A stretch of DNA of 64,000 nucleotides from Streptomyces sp. CB02009 (GCF_001905825.1 NZ_LIVV01000001.1:1254379-1318378); one strand, 5' to 3'. Positions 25,719 through 34,133 are shown, numbered from the stretch's first letter. The notes: generated by a model from the letters alone, not told the origin. A program made the numbers and translations.

Positions 25719-26320
25719 CCGCACCACGCCACGAGGCGGTCGATGGCCGGGGCGTCCTCGGCGACGTCCACCGCCGCCCCGAACGGCGCCCCGTCACGCG
25801 GTCCCTCCGGCAGTCCGCGCCTCATCGCGGCGTACGAGACCGCCACGAGCTCGGGGTCCCACTCCGGGAACTGGCCCGTCGAGGTGGCCACGTCCCAGGT
25901 GTGCACGGTGAACTCCGAGGTCCAGACGGCCGCGGCCGCCGCGCCCGGAAGGCTGCCGAACGGCAGCGTCAGCGTCCGGCCCAGGATCGCGGGATCCGCC
26001 CACGCCTCCTCGACCTCACGCACCGCGGCGTCCCACGCCCCCTGCCACGCGAAGTCGGCGAGGTCGTCGGCGACCGTGGGAAGAGTCGTCACGTCGCCGC
26101 CGCGCCCGGCGAGGGCGATCCGGCGCAGCACGGCGACGAGGTGCCCGGCCAGCCGCCGGACGGTGAACTCGGTGCAGGGCGTGGGCCCGTCGAGCTGCTC
26201 GGGCCGGACCGCGGCGACGGTACGTCCGGCCAGCTCGACGGCCTTCAGGAGGTGCTGACGAGGGTCGCCGGTGGCGTCGGGGGTGGTGGTGGACCGCGGG
26301 GTGTTCTCGGTGTGTGTCAT
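25706..26320 (-). CDS. TIGR03086-family (maleylpyruvate isomerase/DinB-like) protein
   Basis: 204 residues from the ATG at 26320. The sequence LLKAVELAGRTVAAVRPEQLDGPTPCTEFTVRRLAGHLVAVLRRI is the mycothiol-maleylpyruvate-isomerase N-terminal domain, and SEFTVHTWDVATSTGQ is the second conserved helix that supplies a metal-binding His in DinB-like four-helix bundles. Members are thought to be mycothiol-dependent enzymes; the reaction is unknown here. It is divergent from the WYL regulator with 62 bases between starts, containing a perfect palindrome. Confidence 0.85.
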   Translation of the reverse strand: MTHTENTPRSTTTPDATGDPRQHLLKAVELAGRTVAAVRPEQLDGPTPCTEFTVRRLAGHLVAVLRRIALAGRGGDVTTLPTVADDLADFAWQGAWDAAVREVEEAWADPAILGRTLTLPFGSLPGAAAAAVWTSEFTVHTWDVATSTGQFPEWDPELVAVSYAAMRRGLPEGPRDGAPFGAAVDVAEDAPAIDRLVAWCGRTP

Positions 26321-26342
26321 GCCTTCATCCTGGAAGCCGAAC

Positions 26343-26359
26343 AGGTCATCTCCTGACCT
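26343..26359. promoter_or_regulatory. Candidate operator, AGGTCA-N5-TGACCT
   Basis: A perfect 6-bp inverted repeat with a 5-bp spacer (AGGTCA TCTCC TGACCT) lies midway between the divergent TIGR03086 and WYL genes. Such placement is typical for autoregulation by the WYL protein. Confidence 0.55.
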
Positions 26360-26382
26360 CTTTCCGGAAGAGAATCCTCGGC

Positions 26383-27339
26383 ATGAGAGCCGATCGCCTG
26401 GTGGCCACCCTGCTGTTCCTCCAAACGCGCACGCGCGTGACCGTGGCCGAGGTCGCCGCCGAGCTCGAAGTGTCGCCGCGGACCGCACGCCGCGACCTGG
26501 AGGCCCTGTCCACCGCGGGCATCCCCGTCTACTCGCAGCGGGGCCGCGGCGGCGGCTGGTCCCTGGTCGGCGGCACCCGTACGGACCTCACCGGGCTGAC
26601 CGCCGAGGAGATCCGCGCACTGTTCCTGCTCGCGGGCCCTTCGTCCACCACCCCCGAACTGCGCACGGCCCTGCGCAAGCTGGTACGCGCGCTGCCCGCG
26701 CCCCAGCGTTCCGGCGCCGAGGCCGCGTCGCGGGCCGGCCTCACCGACGGCACGGACTGGTCGCGCGCCGACGTCACGGCCACCGGCCCGCACCTCGACG
26801 CACTCCGGCGGGCCGTGGTGGACGGAATCCAGGTCCGGCTCGGCTACGCGGGCCCCGGCAAGCCCCCCGGCGTGCGTACTGTCCATCCGCTCGGGCTCGT
26901 GGCCAAGGCCGGGCGCGACTATCTCGTCGCCGAGACCGCACAGGGCTTGCGGACCTTCCGGCTCAGCCGGGTCACCTCGGTCGAGGCGACCGGCGAGCCC
27001 GTCGTACGGCCGCACGGCTTCGACCTTCCCACGGTCTGGCGTTCGTTCGCCGCGCGCCTGGAGGAGCGGCTGTACGCGGCGACGGTGCGGGCCCGGGCCG
27101 AGCCGGGTGCCATGGAGATCCTTGAGCGGCTGTTCGACGGGCGCCTGCACGTCGGTCCGACGCTTCCCGACGGATGGACGGAGATACGGGTCGACGGGCC
27201 GACGCCCGAGGTCGTCGCGACCCAGCTCGCCGGGCTGGGGGACCGCGTCGAGGTGCTGGACCCGCCGGAGGCGAGGGAGCGGCTCGCCCGTCTGGCGGTC
27301 GAGCTGGCCGGCGTGTACGGACCGCCGCACGCTCCCTGA
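26383..27339 (+). CDS. WYL-domain transcriptional regulator (YafY/DeoR-type HTH)
   Basis: 318 residues from the ATG at 26383. The N-terminal winged helix (MRADRLVATLLFLQTRTRVTVAEVAAELEVSPRTARRDLEAL) is followed by IPVYSQRGRGGGWSLVGG, the standard wing of this family. The WYL domain spans about 145-225 (LRRAVVDGIQVRLGYAG, VHPLGLVAKAGRDYLVAET, RTFRLSRV); the usual W-Y-L triplet reads D-Y-L. A WCX C-terminal domain follows. It likely represses or activates the divergent TIGR03086 gene through the palindrome at 26343. A GAGAAT hexamer 7 nt before the ATG suggests a leaderless start. Confidence 0.9.
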   Translation: MRADRLVATLLFLQTRTRVTVAEVAAELEVSPRTARRDLEALSTAGIPVYSQRGRGGGWSLVGGTRTDLTGLTAEEIRALFLLAGPSSTTPELRTALRKLVRALPAPQRSGAEAASRAGLTDGTDWSRADVTATGPHLDALRRAVVDGIQVRLGYAGPGKPPGVRTVHPLGLVAKAGRDYLVAETAQGLRTFRLSRVTSVEATGEPVVRPHGFDLPTVWRSFAARLEERLYAATVRARAEPGAMEILERLFDGRLHVGPTLPDGWTEIRVDGPTPEVVATQLAGLGDRVEVLDPPEARERLARLAVELAGVYGPPHAP

Positions 27340-27447
27340 GCCCTGGCGCCTCGTTCGTGCCCCGTGCCCCGTGCCCCTCGCCCGTGAACCGTGGTCCTCG
27401 CGCCGCCTTGAGGTGGGCAGCGCTCAGAGTGTGTGCTCCCGGCGGGT

Positions 27448-27486
27448 CTACCAGGTCTACCGGGACTACCGGGACTACCGGGTCTG
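27448..27486. repeat. 9-bp tandem repeat of the GACTACCGG type
   Basis: About four imperfect copies of a 9-bp unit (GGTCTACCA, GGTCTACCG, GGACTACCG, GGACTACCG, GGTCTGCCG) run into the 3' end of the minus-strand gene that stops at 27475. Confidence 0.7.
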
Positions 27487-28746
27487 CCGGGTCTTGCGCC
27501 GCCGACGTGCGCGTTCGAACTCGGCGACATCCGTCATCCAGGGACCGTGCGGGTCGAGTGCGGCGCAGCCGCCGCGGACGAACGCGCTCACCAGGGTCCG
27601 GTACCCGCGGATCCCGTCGACCAGGGCGTACTCGACCAGGTACTCCGGATCGGACCCGCCACGGCCCGCACGCAGCGTCGTGATCCGGGCGATGGAGTCC
27701 GCGTAGAAGTGGAGCTGGACGCCTTCGCCCATCGCCTCGTCCTCGATGGTGAACACCTCGTTGTCCCCGGCGGAGCGGTCGGCGACGAACTCCCAGAACT
27801 CCGCGGCCGCGGTGCGGGGACCGTCCCGCAGCCACTTCTTCTCGGCTTCCTTGTCGTCGGTGAAGGTCAGTGCCGTCTTGCTCGCACTCCCGCCGGAGTC
27901 GGCACCGCGGTCGGCGGCCTCCTCGTCGTCCTCCAGCGGCATTCCCCTGGAGCGGTCCGCGGCCTCCGAGCAGAGCAGGAAGCTCACCGTCCGCACCGCG
28001 TCGTCGACGAGTGAGGGGTGTGCACGGCGGACGGCCGCTTCGACCGTCGCCTCCATGCGCTTCCAGTCGCCCTTGTCCGTGGCGCGCTTTCCCCGTCGCG
28101 GGTCGCGGCCGATCCGCATCCCGGCGCACGCCTGCTCCGCCGTGGCGATCACCCGCATGACCTCGGGCAGCAGCGCGGAGTCGACGGCATCGGGCAGCCG
28201 CTTCGGAACCGTCGCGCCGTGCACGTACCGGCCGGTGTACCTCAGCAGCGCGGCGTCGAGAGGACCGAGCACCGTTCCGCGCCGGGCGCGACGGCGGTTC
28301 GCGAGGTACTCCTGGGCGCGCTTCGTGTTCGACGTCTCCGTGGCCGTGCGCATCGCCGCGTACAGCTGACCGCGCTCCAGCAGACGGATGTCGGCCCCGT
28401 GGGCGACGAGCCGGCTCCGGTCCCAGTCGACGCGCTGGAACAGAGCGTCGACGTCCCAGGGCTCGGCAAGGAGGATCGGGTCCAGGAGCGCGACGGCGGC
28501 GTCCTCGTCGAGCAGGCCCTGGGTGCCGGCGGCGTCGCACAGGGGAAGGACCGCACTCCACAGCAGCAGGTGCCTGGCCAGGTCCTCCTGGATCACCGCG
28601 AGATGGGCTTCGGTGATCGGGAAGGTGAAGGTGCGCGGCTCGTGGTTGGCGTCGGCCCCGGCGCCGAGCATCAGCTTCAGCTCGCCGTCCTCGCGGATCA
28701 CGTTCGGGATCCAGCCGCTCATGCGCGTGAAAACGATGTCCTGCAT
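27475..28746 (-). CDS. Uncharacterised Streptomyces protein (resembles DUF6357)
   Basis: 423 residues from the ATG at 28746 (MQDIVFTRMSGWIPNVIREDGELKLMLG). The first 300 residues are alpha-helical with many Arg/Asp pairs; residues about 300-325 are a disordered acidic linker; the last 90 residues form an alpha/beta part with YLVEYALVDGIRGYRTL and a highly charged tail. From memory the N-terminus matches DUF6357 proteins, which are confined to actinomycetes and uncharacterised. It lies 73 bases behind the 217-residue unknown at 28820, so both are probably co-transcribed. No secretion signal is present. Confidence 0.65.
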   Translation of the reverse strand: MQDIVFTRMSGWIPNVIREDGELKLMLGAGADANHEPRTFTFPITEAHLAVIQEDLARHLLLWSAVLPLCDAAGTQGLLDEDAAVALLDPILLAEPWDVDALFQRVDWDRSRLVAHGADIRLLERGQLYAAMRTATETSNTKRAQEYLANRRRARRGTVLGPLDAALLRYTGRYVHGATVPKRLPDAVDSALLPEVMRVIATAEQACAGMRIGRDPRRGKRATDKGDWKRMEATVEAAVRRAHPSLVDDAVRTVSFLLCSEAADRSRGMPLEDDEEAADRGADSGGSASKTALTFTDDKEAEKKWLRDGPRTAAAEFWEFVADRSAGDNEVFTIEDEAMGEGVQLHFYADSIARITTLRAGRGGSDPEYLVEYALVDGIRGYRTLVSAFVRGGCAALDPHGPWMTDVAEFERARRRRKTRQTR

Positions 28747-28819
28747 GGACCCAGTCCTTCCCGGGGCGGCACCGGCCGGCTGCGCGGTGACGTGGCGGCG
28801 CCGCCGGGCGGCGTTCTGT

Positions 28820-29473
28820 TCACGACCACCGTGCGAACTCGGCGTCGAGGCGCGCGTCGACGCGCACCCAGACTTCGCCTCCGGCGGCCTCGGCCGGGGC
28901 GTCGACGCGTTCGACACCGAGGAACTCGATCAGCGCGAGCAGTTCGGCCCGCTCGGCCCGGTCGTCGTCGGGACCGTGCGAGTCGAAGAAGACGTAGTAC
29001 TGGTCGGTGGGGTCCACGCAGCCCGAATCCGCCCAGATGCGGGCGACTTCCTCGACCGCCGCCGCTTCCGTCGTGAAGGTGGCGGCGCGGGCCGCACCAC
29101 GCGTCTCCGGTGACGCGTCGAGAGCGGCGGGGTCGGAGAACCACTGGCCGAAGCGGTCGAGGCCGGAGAAGCCGTTCTCGAAGAACAGCATCGCGCTCGG
29201 GAGGTAGCGATTGCCCCTGTCGACCTGGAGGTGCTCCGACCGGCGTGGGGCCGTGTCCTTGATCCGGGTGATCACACCTTGTCCGGGCATCAGGACCAGA
29301 CTCTGCCCCGCCGGTTCGTCGCTGATGGTGTAGGCGTCGGACTCCCGCTCGCGGAAGAACGCGGAGAACGCCACGTACGCCTCCTGAGCGTCGCCCACGG
29401 AGACCCGCTGGTCGTTGCCGTCACCGACGGCGAAGACGAACTGCTTCGGGCCGGGCTTGTAGGGGCGAGCCAT
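28820..29473 (-). CDS. Uncharacterised protein paired with the DUF6357-like gene
   Basis: 217 residues from the ATG at 29473 (MARPYKPGPKQFVFAVGDGNDQRVSVGDAQEAYVAFSAFFRERE). A mixed alpha/beta, soluble and acidic protein. I see LVLMPGQGVITRI and YYVFFDSHGPDDDRAERAELLALIEFLGV but no known catalytic motif or domain. It precedes the 423-residue unknown in the same orientation, and the two may act together. Confidence 0.65.
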   Translation of the reverse strand: MARPYKPGPKQFVFAVGDGNDQRVSVGDAQEAYVAFSAFFRERESDAYTISDEPAGQSLVLMPGQGVITRIKDTAPRRSEHLQVDRGNRYLPSAMLFFENGFSGLDRFGQWFSDPAALDASPETRGAARAATFTTEAAAVEEVARIWADSGCVDPTDQYYVFFDSHGPDDDRAERAELLALIEFLGVERVDAPAEAAGGEVWVRVDARLDAEFARWS

Positions 29474-29604
29474 ATGCGTCCTTCGTCGACGTGCGGAGAG
29501 CGCCATCAGACTAGTCGCATCAGCGGAAAGGATGCGGAAAGGGGCCCGGACGGGCGCCCGCGCTGTGCCCGCCGGGGGACGGTCAGGAGGCGTCGCCGGC
29601 CGCT

Positions 29605-29993
29605 GACGCGGCACGGGCTGGGGCCCGCTCGATCTCGTTGTCTCCGCCGCGTCGAGGACGTTCCAGGAGGACCTCGACCGACGGGTCCTGCTCCGGGAGT
29701 ACGCGGTCAAGGACGCCGTGATCGCCGCCTCCTTCGTGATGCTCGCGGCGACGGAGATGGGCTTGGCCACCTCGCCCATGAACGGCTGGGACGAGGCGGA
29801 GGTGAAGAAGGTGATCGGCATCGGCGACCGTGACGACCTGGCGATCGCCCTGCTGGTATCCGTCGGCTACCCGGCCCGCCTCCGCGGCCCGTCGAAGCAG
29901 CGCTCACCGAGCCCCCGCGCGCCGTCCCGGGCGACCGACGGGCGAGGCGGGTGGCCGGGGGCACCTGCCGGGTTCGCGTCCCGGGAGCCGTAG
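29605..29993 (+). pseudogene. Nitroreductase C-terminal remnant
   Basis: In the frame between TGA at 29604 and the stop at 29993 the residues WGPLDLVVSAASRTFQEDL, REYAVKDAVIAASFVMLAATEMGLATSPMNGWDEAEVKKVIG and DDLAIALLVSVGYPA match the second half of flavin-dependent nitroreductases, including the PMNGWDE flavin-proximal helix region. The N-terminal half (FMN-binding RRSIR part) is absent and the residues after YPARLRG are out of family. It is neither intact nor preceded by a credible start, so I call it a decayed fragment. Confidence 0.7.
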
Positions 29994-30024
29994 GCTCGCA
30001 GCCGGCGACGACAGGGGGAACGGC

Positions 30025-30915
30025 ATGTGGAAGAGGGCTCTCGACCGGGCCGGGGTGCGCGAACCGCGGCTGCGGCGGGACTACACCGAGCAGCGGACGG
30101 CGGTACGCAGGTTCGCCGCGGCCGAGTACGCGGCGGCGCGGATCCTGCTCCCCGCCGAGCTGCTCCCGCACGTCGTCGCCGCCGTCGCGTTCATGCACGA
30201 CACCGACGACCGGGTCGACCGTGGCACACCGGAGGATCGGGCGGTCGCGCTCGCCGAGTGGGACGGCCTCGTACGCAAGGCCCTCGCCGACGGCGACTCG
30301 GACCTTCCGGTCCTGCGCTGCCTGGCGCGGACCGCCGCGTGCCACCCCGATGTGCGCGGTCACGTGGACGAGTTCCTGCGGGGCTGCGAGCGGGAGGTCG
30401 CGTGGCGGACGATCGTCGACGAAGAGGAACTGCGGCAGTACGTCAGGGAGTACTCGCTCCCCGCGTTGATGCTCACGGCCTGCCTCCTGTCGCCCGAGGA
30501 CGCCTCGCAGCGGACGGCGTTCGCCGAAGGCTGCCACCTGCTCATCCGCGCCATGCAGCGCATCGACTTTCTGGAGGACCTGTCCGAGGACGTCCGTGCG
30601 GGCCGCCACGGCGTCTGCGCCGACGCCGTGGCCCGTCACGGCGCGGACCTCACCCGGCCCGATCCCGCACTCGGCCGGCTCGTCGAGGAACAGGCCGACC
30701 GTGCCGCCGCCGACCTCACGGCCGCGACCCCTCTCCCGACCTTCGTGACCCCCGCGTACCGCCCCTTCGTCCGCGCGCTCGTCGGAGTCCAGCGCCTCCG
30801 CCTCGACGCGGTACGCCGCGCCGGCCCCTCCCTGGCGACCCGCCCCTCGGGCCCCTCCGCACCGGCGGCCGCCCTTCTGCTCCTTAGGGAGTACGCGAGG
30901 CGGATCCGGGACTAG
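30025..30915 (+). CDS. Squalene/phytoene synthase-family protein
   Basis: 296 residues from the ATG at 30025, with AGGGGGA upstream. The head-to-head prenyl synthase fold is indicated by an N-terminal RRDYTEQRTAVRRFAAAEYAAARILLP helix, a first Asp-rich site HDTDDRVDR and a second one DFLEDLSED. CxxEV around CEREVAWRTIV and EYSLPALML also fit. These enzymes condense two isoprenyl diphosphates. The neighbourhood has no crt, hpn or cyclase gene, so product and pathway cannot be named; the first motif differs somewhat from the usual DDxxD spacing, so activity should not be assumed. Confidence 0.75.
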   Translation: MWKRALDRAGVREPRLRRDYTEQRTAVRRFAAAEYAAARILLPAELLPHVVAAVAFMHDTDDRVDRGTPEDRAVALAEWDGLVRKALADGDSDLPVLRCLARTAACHPDVRGHVDEFLRGCEREVAWRTIVDEEELRQYVREYSLPALMLTACLLSPEDASQRTAFAEGCHLLIRAMQRIDFLEDLSEDVRAGRHGVCADAVARHGADLTRPDPALGRLVEEQADRAAADLTAATPLPTFVTPAYRPFVRALVGVQRLRLDAVRRAGPSLATRPSGPSAPAAALLLLREYARRIRD

Positions 30916-30942
30916 GACCTGTCCGGCTGATCATCGGTTCAG

Positions 30943-31335
30943 CTACCGTCGGCGGACCCTTCTGAATCGGGCTGCCAGCTTGGTGGTGCGGGTGCTGAAC
31001 CGATCCATCAGCCTGATCGCCATGTCGTGGCGGAGCTCACGGGCCCAGTCGTAGGCAGCCTGGCCGTTGACCGCGAGATGTGGATCAGCACCGTATGCCA
31101 GGAGGACCGCGGTCAGTGCGCTGTCGATCGGCTCCCCCGACTGGTCCGCAACATCGACCTCCGTGTCGATGGCGTGCATCAGCAGAGTCATCCGGCAGCA
31201 GACCTCGTCAGCGTCGGCTCCCTCGTCGAGGAGGCGCGTGAGCGTGGCGTGCTCGCTCAGCTCCACCGCTTGGTGAGCGGGCGTCCAGGGGCTCTTGTAG
31301 TTCAGGGCTTCCGCCATGGTCATCGAGGCATCCAC
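30943..31335 (-). CDS. Ankyrin-repeat protein
   Basis: 130 residues. Two to three ankyrin repeats can be read: SPWTPAHQAVELSEHATLTRLLDEGADADEV, MTLLMHAIDTEV with ALTAVLLAYGADPHLAVN, and GQAAYDWARELRHDMAIRLMDRF. The GTG at 31335 is preferred because CAGAAT lies 7 nt upstream (leaderless pattern); an ATG at 31323 is in frame. It is likely a cytoplasmic protein-binding adaptor. It converges closely (27 bases) with the prenyl-synthase-like gene. Confidence 0.75.
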   Translation of the reverse strand: MDASMTMAEALNYKSPWTPAHQAVELSEHATLTRLLDEGADADEVCCRMTLLMHAIDTEVDVADQSGEPIDSALTAVLLAYGADPHLAVNGQAAYDWARELRHDMAIRLMDRFSTRTTKLAARFRRVRRR

Positions 31336-31408
31336 TCAGGGCATTCTGCCCGATGGAACGCGACCTTGATCGGCCGCCCCGGCCACTCGTGCACGGGTGG
31401 CACCGGCG

Positions 31409-32344
31409 CTACGGTGCGGTGCCCGGCTGCTTGCGCAGTTCGCTCTGGTCGTCGGTGGCGGGGTGGGCGAGTGACGCTTCCTCCAGTCGGCCGCCCGTGC
31501 CGAGCAGACCCGTCTGATCGAAGCTGTGTTCCGCCATGAGGCGCGGTAGCTCGCGTCGGGAGAGCAGGTCGACGGCCAGCGGGAAGAACGGTCGTCCCAG
31601 CTGGGCGAGTCGCAGCCAGGGCGGGGCGTAGACGGCGGCGGAACGCCGGTCGATCCCGCGGGCGAGCCAGGCGGACACCTGGGAGACCGGATAGACCCGG
31701 CGGGCGGGCGCGGGCATGTGACCGCGCAGTTCCCGAAGCACCGCGTGGTGGTCGACGTCGCGGATCATGTCGGTATCGGTCCAGTGCAGGTAGGCGACAC
31801 CGACGCCGACGCCCAGGTGCGCCACTTCGGCGCGGAGCGAGCGCGCGAAGGCTTCCGCGCCGGCCTTGGACGCGCAGTAGGCGCTCATCATCGGGGCCGA
31901 GCCGAAGGCCGCCGTCGAGGCCACCTGGAGGAAGTAGCCACGGGTGGTGCGCAGGCCGGGCAGGAAGGAACGCGCGGTGACCGCGCTTCCGACCAGGTTC
32001 ACCTCGACGACGCGGCGCCAGGTCCGGGGATCGGACGTCTCGAAGGGCCCTCCCTCGGCGACCCCGGCATTGGCGATGACGACCGACGGAGCGCCCAGAC
32101 GCCGCTGTACGTTCTCCGCGGCGAAACCCATCGCGACATCGTCGGTCACATCGACCTCGACCACATGGGTCGGCGTGTGGAGCGTCTCCGCCACCGATTC
32201 CAGGGTCGACGCCTCTCTGCCGAGAAGGACGACGGACATCCCGCGATCGGAGAGCCGCCGAGCCAGGCCGGCGCCGAGACCGCGAGCCGCACCCGTCACC
32301 ACGGCGACCCGTTCGTCCAGTTTCCATGAGCCCGAGCCCGTCAT
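31409..32344 (-). CDS. Short-chain dehydrogenase/reductase
   Basis: 311 residues from the ATG at 32344. Classical SDR motifs are present: TGAARGLGAGLA for the dinucleotide-binding loop, VDVTDD, IANAGVAEGG for the NAG motif, a catalytic-Ser region VASTAAFGS, and YCASK for the active-site Tyr and Lys. The C-terminal 60 residues extend past the catalytic core (LLSRRELPRLMAEHSF), as in CFP-2-like Actinobacterial SDRs. Substrate unknown. The DUF4383 gene upstream starts on the same strand and ends 34 bases before it. Confidence 0.9.
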   Translation of the reverse strand: MTGSGSWKLDERVAVVTGAARGLGAGLARRLSDRGMSVVLLGREASTLESVAETLHTPTHVVEVDVTDDVAMGFAAENVQRRLGAPSVVIANAGVAEGGPFETSDPRTWRRVVEVNLVGSAVTARSFLPGLRTTRGYFLQVASTAAFGSAPMMSAYCASKAGAEAFARSLRAEVAHLGVGVGVAYLHWTDTDMIRDVDHHAVLRELRGHMPAPARRVYPVSQVSAWLARGIDRRSAAVYAPPWLRLAQLGRPFFPLAVDLLSRRELPRLMAEHSFDQTGLLGTGGRLEEASLAHPATDDQSELRKQPGTAP

Positions 32345-32378
32345 GACTACCTCCCTTGCGTACGGGCGTGAAGTCGCC

Positions 32379-32891
32379 CTACTTCGGTGATGAGGGGAGC
32401 TCCGGTCGCCGACCGTGAACCTCGGCCGCCTCCTGCGGATGGCGCCTGCGCCAGTACGGGTTGTCGTGGGACAGCTTGCTGGACACCCGTCCGTACATGC
32501 CGAACGTGATGATGAGCAGTCCCATCACGAAGCTGAAGACCACGTTGGTCATGCCGAAACCGAGGAAGTTGGCCGGACGGTCGAGGACGAACAGGTGGTA
32601 GAAGCCGCTGAGCAGGAAGAGCCCGCCCACCAGGATGTTCAAGGAGGAGGCGAAGTTTCCCCCCACCGCCGCACCCGCCAGCAGGCCGAGACCCACCACC
32701 ACCGAGATCACGCTGAGCGACGTGTTGCTCGTCATGCCCGCGATGCGGTCGCCCGACGTGTCGAACGCGCTCAGGGCGCTCGCGAAGCCCAGCCCGCCGA
32801 AGACGAGCAGGATGCCACCGCACAGGGCGGCGCCCGCCCTGTACACCGTGGCCAGGTGGTGATCTACCGGAAGTTCGTCCTGGAGTTTCAC
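32379..32891 (-). CDS. DUF4383 membrane protein
   Basis: 170 residues with four membrane helices (AGAALCGGILLVFGGLGFA, LSVISVVVGLGLLAGAAV, LNILVGGLFLLSGFYHLFVL, VVFSFVMGLLIITFGMYG). The FYHLFVL...NFLGFGMTNVVFS segment is the DUF4383 core. The C-terminus is basic and cytoplasmic. The function of the family is unknown; members in Streptomyces often occur among stress-response genes. Confidence 0.8.
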   Translation of the reverse strand: MKLQDELPVDHHLATVYRAGAALCGGILLVFGGLGFASALSAFDTSGDRIAGMTSNTSLSVISVVVGLGLLAGAAVGGNFASSLNILVGGLFLLSGFYHLFVLDRPANFLGFGMTNVVFSFVMGLLIITFGMYGRVSSKLSHDNPYWRRRHPQEAAEVHGRRPELPSSPK

Positions 32892-33273
32892 GGCCTTCCT
32901 CCCAGAGTCGTCGCCGGCGGCTCGCTGCCCACCTCATGAGTTCTTCTGGTCGCGGAGGGATCTGGATGCACACGGCCCCGGGGTCCGCCCCGGGCTCGGG
33001 CGCTCGCGCCAGGGCCGCCGCGGCCCGATGTGGTCCGGCGCGGCCGCATGTGCATCCGGCCGCGCCGACCCATCCGAACAGAGAGAGAAGCGCGGTCAAG
33101 GACGCGCTGCGCGCCTCGCGTTCACCGGCGGGCGACGACGACTGCGTCAGCGGTCGTCCGGTACGAGCAGGGTTCGGTGTATGCCCGCTCCCCGCTCCCC
33201 GCTCCCAGGCCCCCGCTCCAGGCCCCCGTGTTCCGCCCGGGACGAGGGCTCGAACCGTAGGAAGGAACGACCG
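32892..33273. other. Intergenic region, no gene seen
   Basis: 382 bases between divergent genes. The only notable element is a run of CCCGCTCC/CCCCGCT near-repeats at about 33184-33225 (GCTCCCCGCTCCCCGCTCCC type). GAAGGA at 33261-33266 is the ribosome-binding site of the next gene. Confidence 0.4.
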
Positions 33274-33522
33274 ATGATCGTCAAGAAGCTTCACGAAGCA
33301 GGCTTGCGCAGCGAGCACGCCTACGCGGCGGCCCTGGGCTCGATCGGGCTCTCGCTCGCGTCCTGGCTGACGTCGAGCAAGCGCGAGGACATCGAACGCG
33401 CCGACCGGTGGGGGATCTTCGTCGGCGAGTGGGCACCCACGTTCTTCGCCCTCGGGCTCGCCCTGGCCAACTACGAGCGGAGCGATGCCGAGTCTCCGGA
33501 CGGCTTCGACCAGGCCTACTGA
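33274..33522 (+). CDS. Small conserved-looking membrane-associated protein
   Basis: 82 residues from the ATG at 33274 with GGAAGGA upstream (MIVKKLHEAGLRSEHAYAAALGSIGLSLASWLTSSKREDIERADRWGIFVGEWAPTFFALGLALANYE, quoted in outline only as: basic start, helix AALGSIGLSLASW, helix FVGEWAPTFFALGLALAN, acidic end). Two weak hydrophobic helices suggest a peripheral or membrane protein. No named family recognised. Confidence 0.6.
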   Translation: MIVKKLHEAGLRSEHAYAAALGSIGLSLASWLTSSKREDIERADRWGIFVGEWAPTFFALGLALANYERSDAESPDGFDQAY

Positions 33523-33663
33523 CGGCGGTTCGGCAGCCGGCCATCGCCGTCCGCATCCGGCCATGGCCCGAAATCGGAACAAGGAATGTCGGTGCCGAGC
33601 ACGGCGCCGCCCCGGACCTCCCACGGGGTCCGGGACAGGCCCACACGGAGATGGGACAGCTTC

Positions 33664-34047
33664 ATGCACACGAACATCCTCGACACCTCGGTGTTGGCGG
33701 CTGGTGTCTGGCAGTCCGGACTCGCCCAGGTTCTCGGAGGTCTGATCGTGGTCGCCGTTCTCATCGGCGCCTTCATGTTCGGCATCAGGGTCAAGAACAA
33801 GGAGCTGCCGCCCCCGGACCCCGAGTCGCAGCCGCACCGTCCTGACACGGACCGGCTGCCGGGCGAGGTCTCCGAGTACCGCAAGCCCGCGGAGATGCCG
33901 CAGACCGACGGTGAGCACCGCCTCATGCCGTACAACCTGAAGAGCTCGGGCGAGGCCGACACCGACCCGCCGAGCGAGGAGAAGCGCAAGTGGCGCGGGA
34001 TCTCCAGCGGCGGATTCGGCAGTGGTGGAACCGGCCACGGCGACTGA
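33664..34047 (+). CDS. DUF6479-like single-span membrane protein
   Basis: 127 residues. A single membrane helix at about 23-44 (VLGGLIVVAVLIGAFMFGIRV) is followed by a long hydrophilic tail rich in Pro, Glu and Asp with a PGEVSEYRKPAEMPQ stretch and a Gly/Ser end. This matches my memory of DUF6479 proteins, which are small and restricted to Streptomyces. It is probably expressed with the 82-residue protein upstream and ends at a hairpin. Confidence 0.6.
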   Translation: MHTNILDTSVLAAGVWQSGLAQVLGGLIVVAVLIGAFMFGIRVKNKELPPPDPESQPHRPDTDRLPGEVSEYRKPAEMPQTDGEHRLMPYNLKSSGEADTDPPSEEKRKWRGISSGGFGSGGTGHGD

Positions 34048-34087
34048 GCGAACCCTGCCCGCCCCAAGCGGCTGCGGCTGCGGCACA

Positions 34088-34133
34088 GCGGGCGCCACCG
34101 AGCCACGAACGGCCCGGCCCGTGTGGCGCCCGC
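34088..34133 (+). terminator. Hairpin after the DUF6479-like gene
   Basis: Perfect 11-bp inverted repeat (GCGGGCGCCAC, 34088-34098, with 34123-34133) and a 24-nt loop. Confidence 0.5.

Noticed and set aside
32640..32900. Separate gene on the plus strand opposite DUF4383
   Set aside because: Pro/Thr/Arg-rich frame in antisense to a clear four-helix membrane protein.
33235..33262. GGCTCGAACCG as a tRNA T-arm
   Set aside because: No acceptor or anticodon stem can be folded around it.
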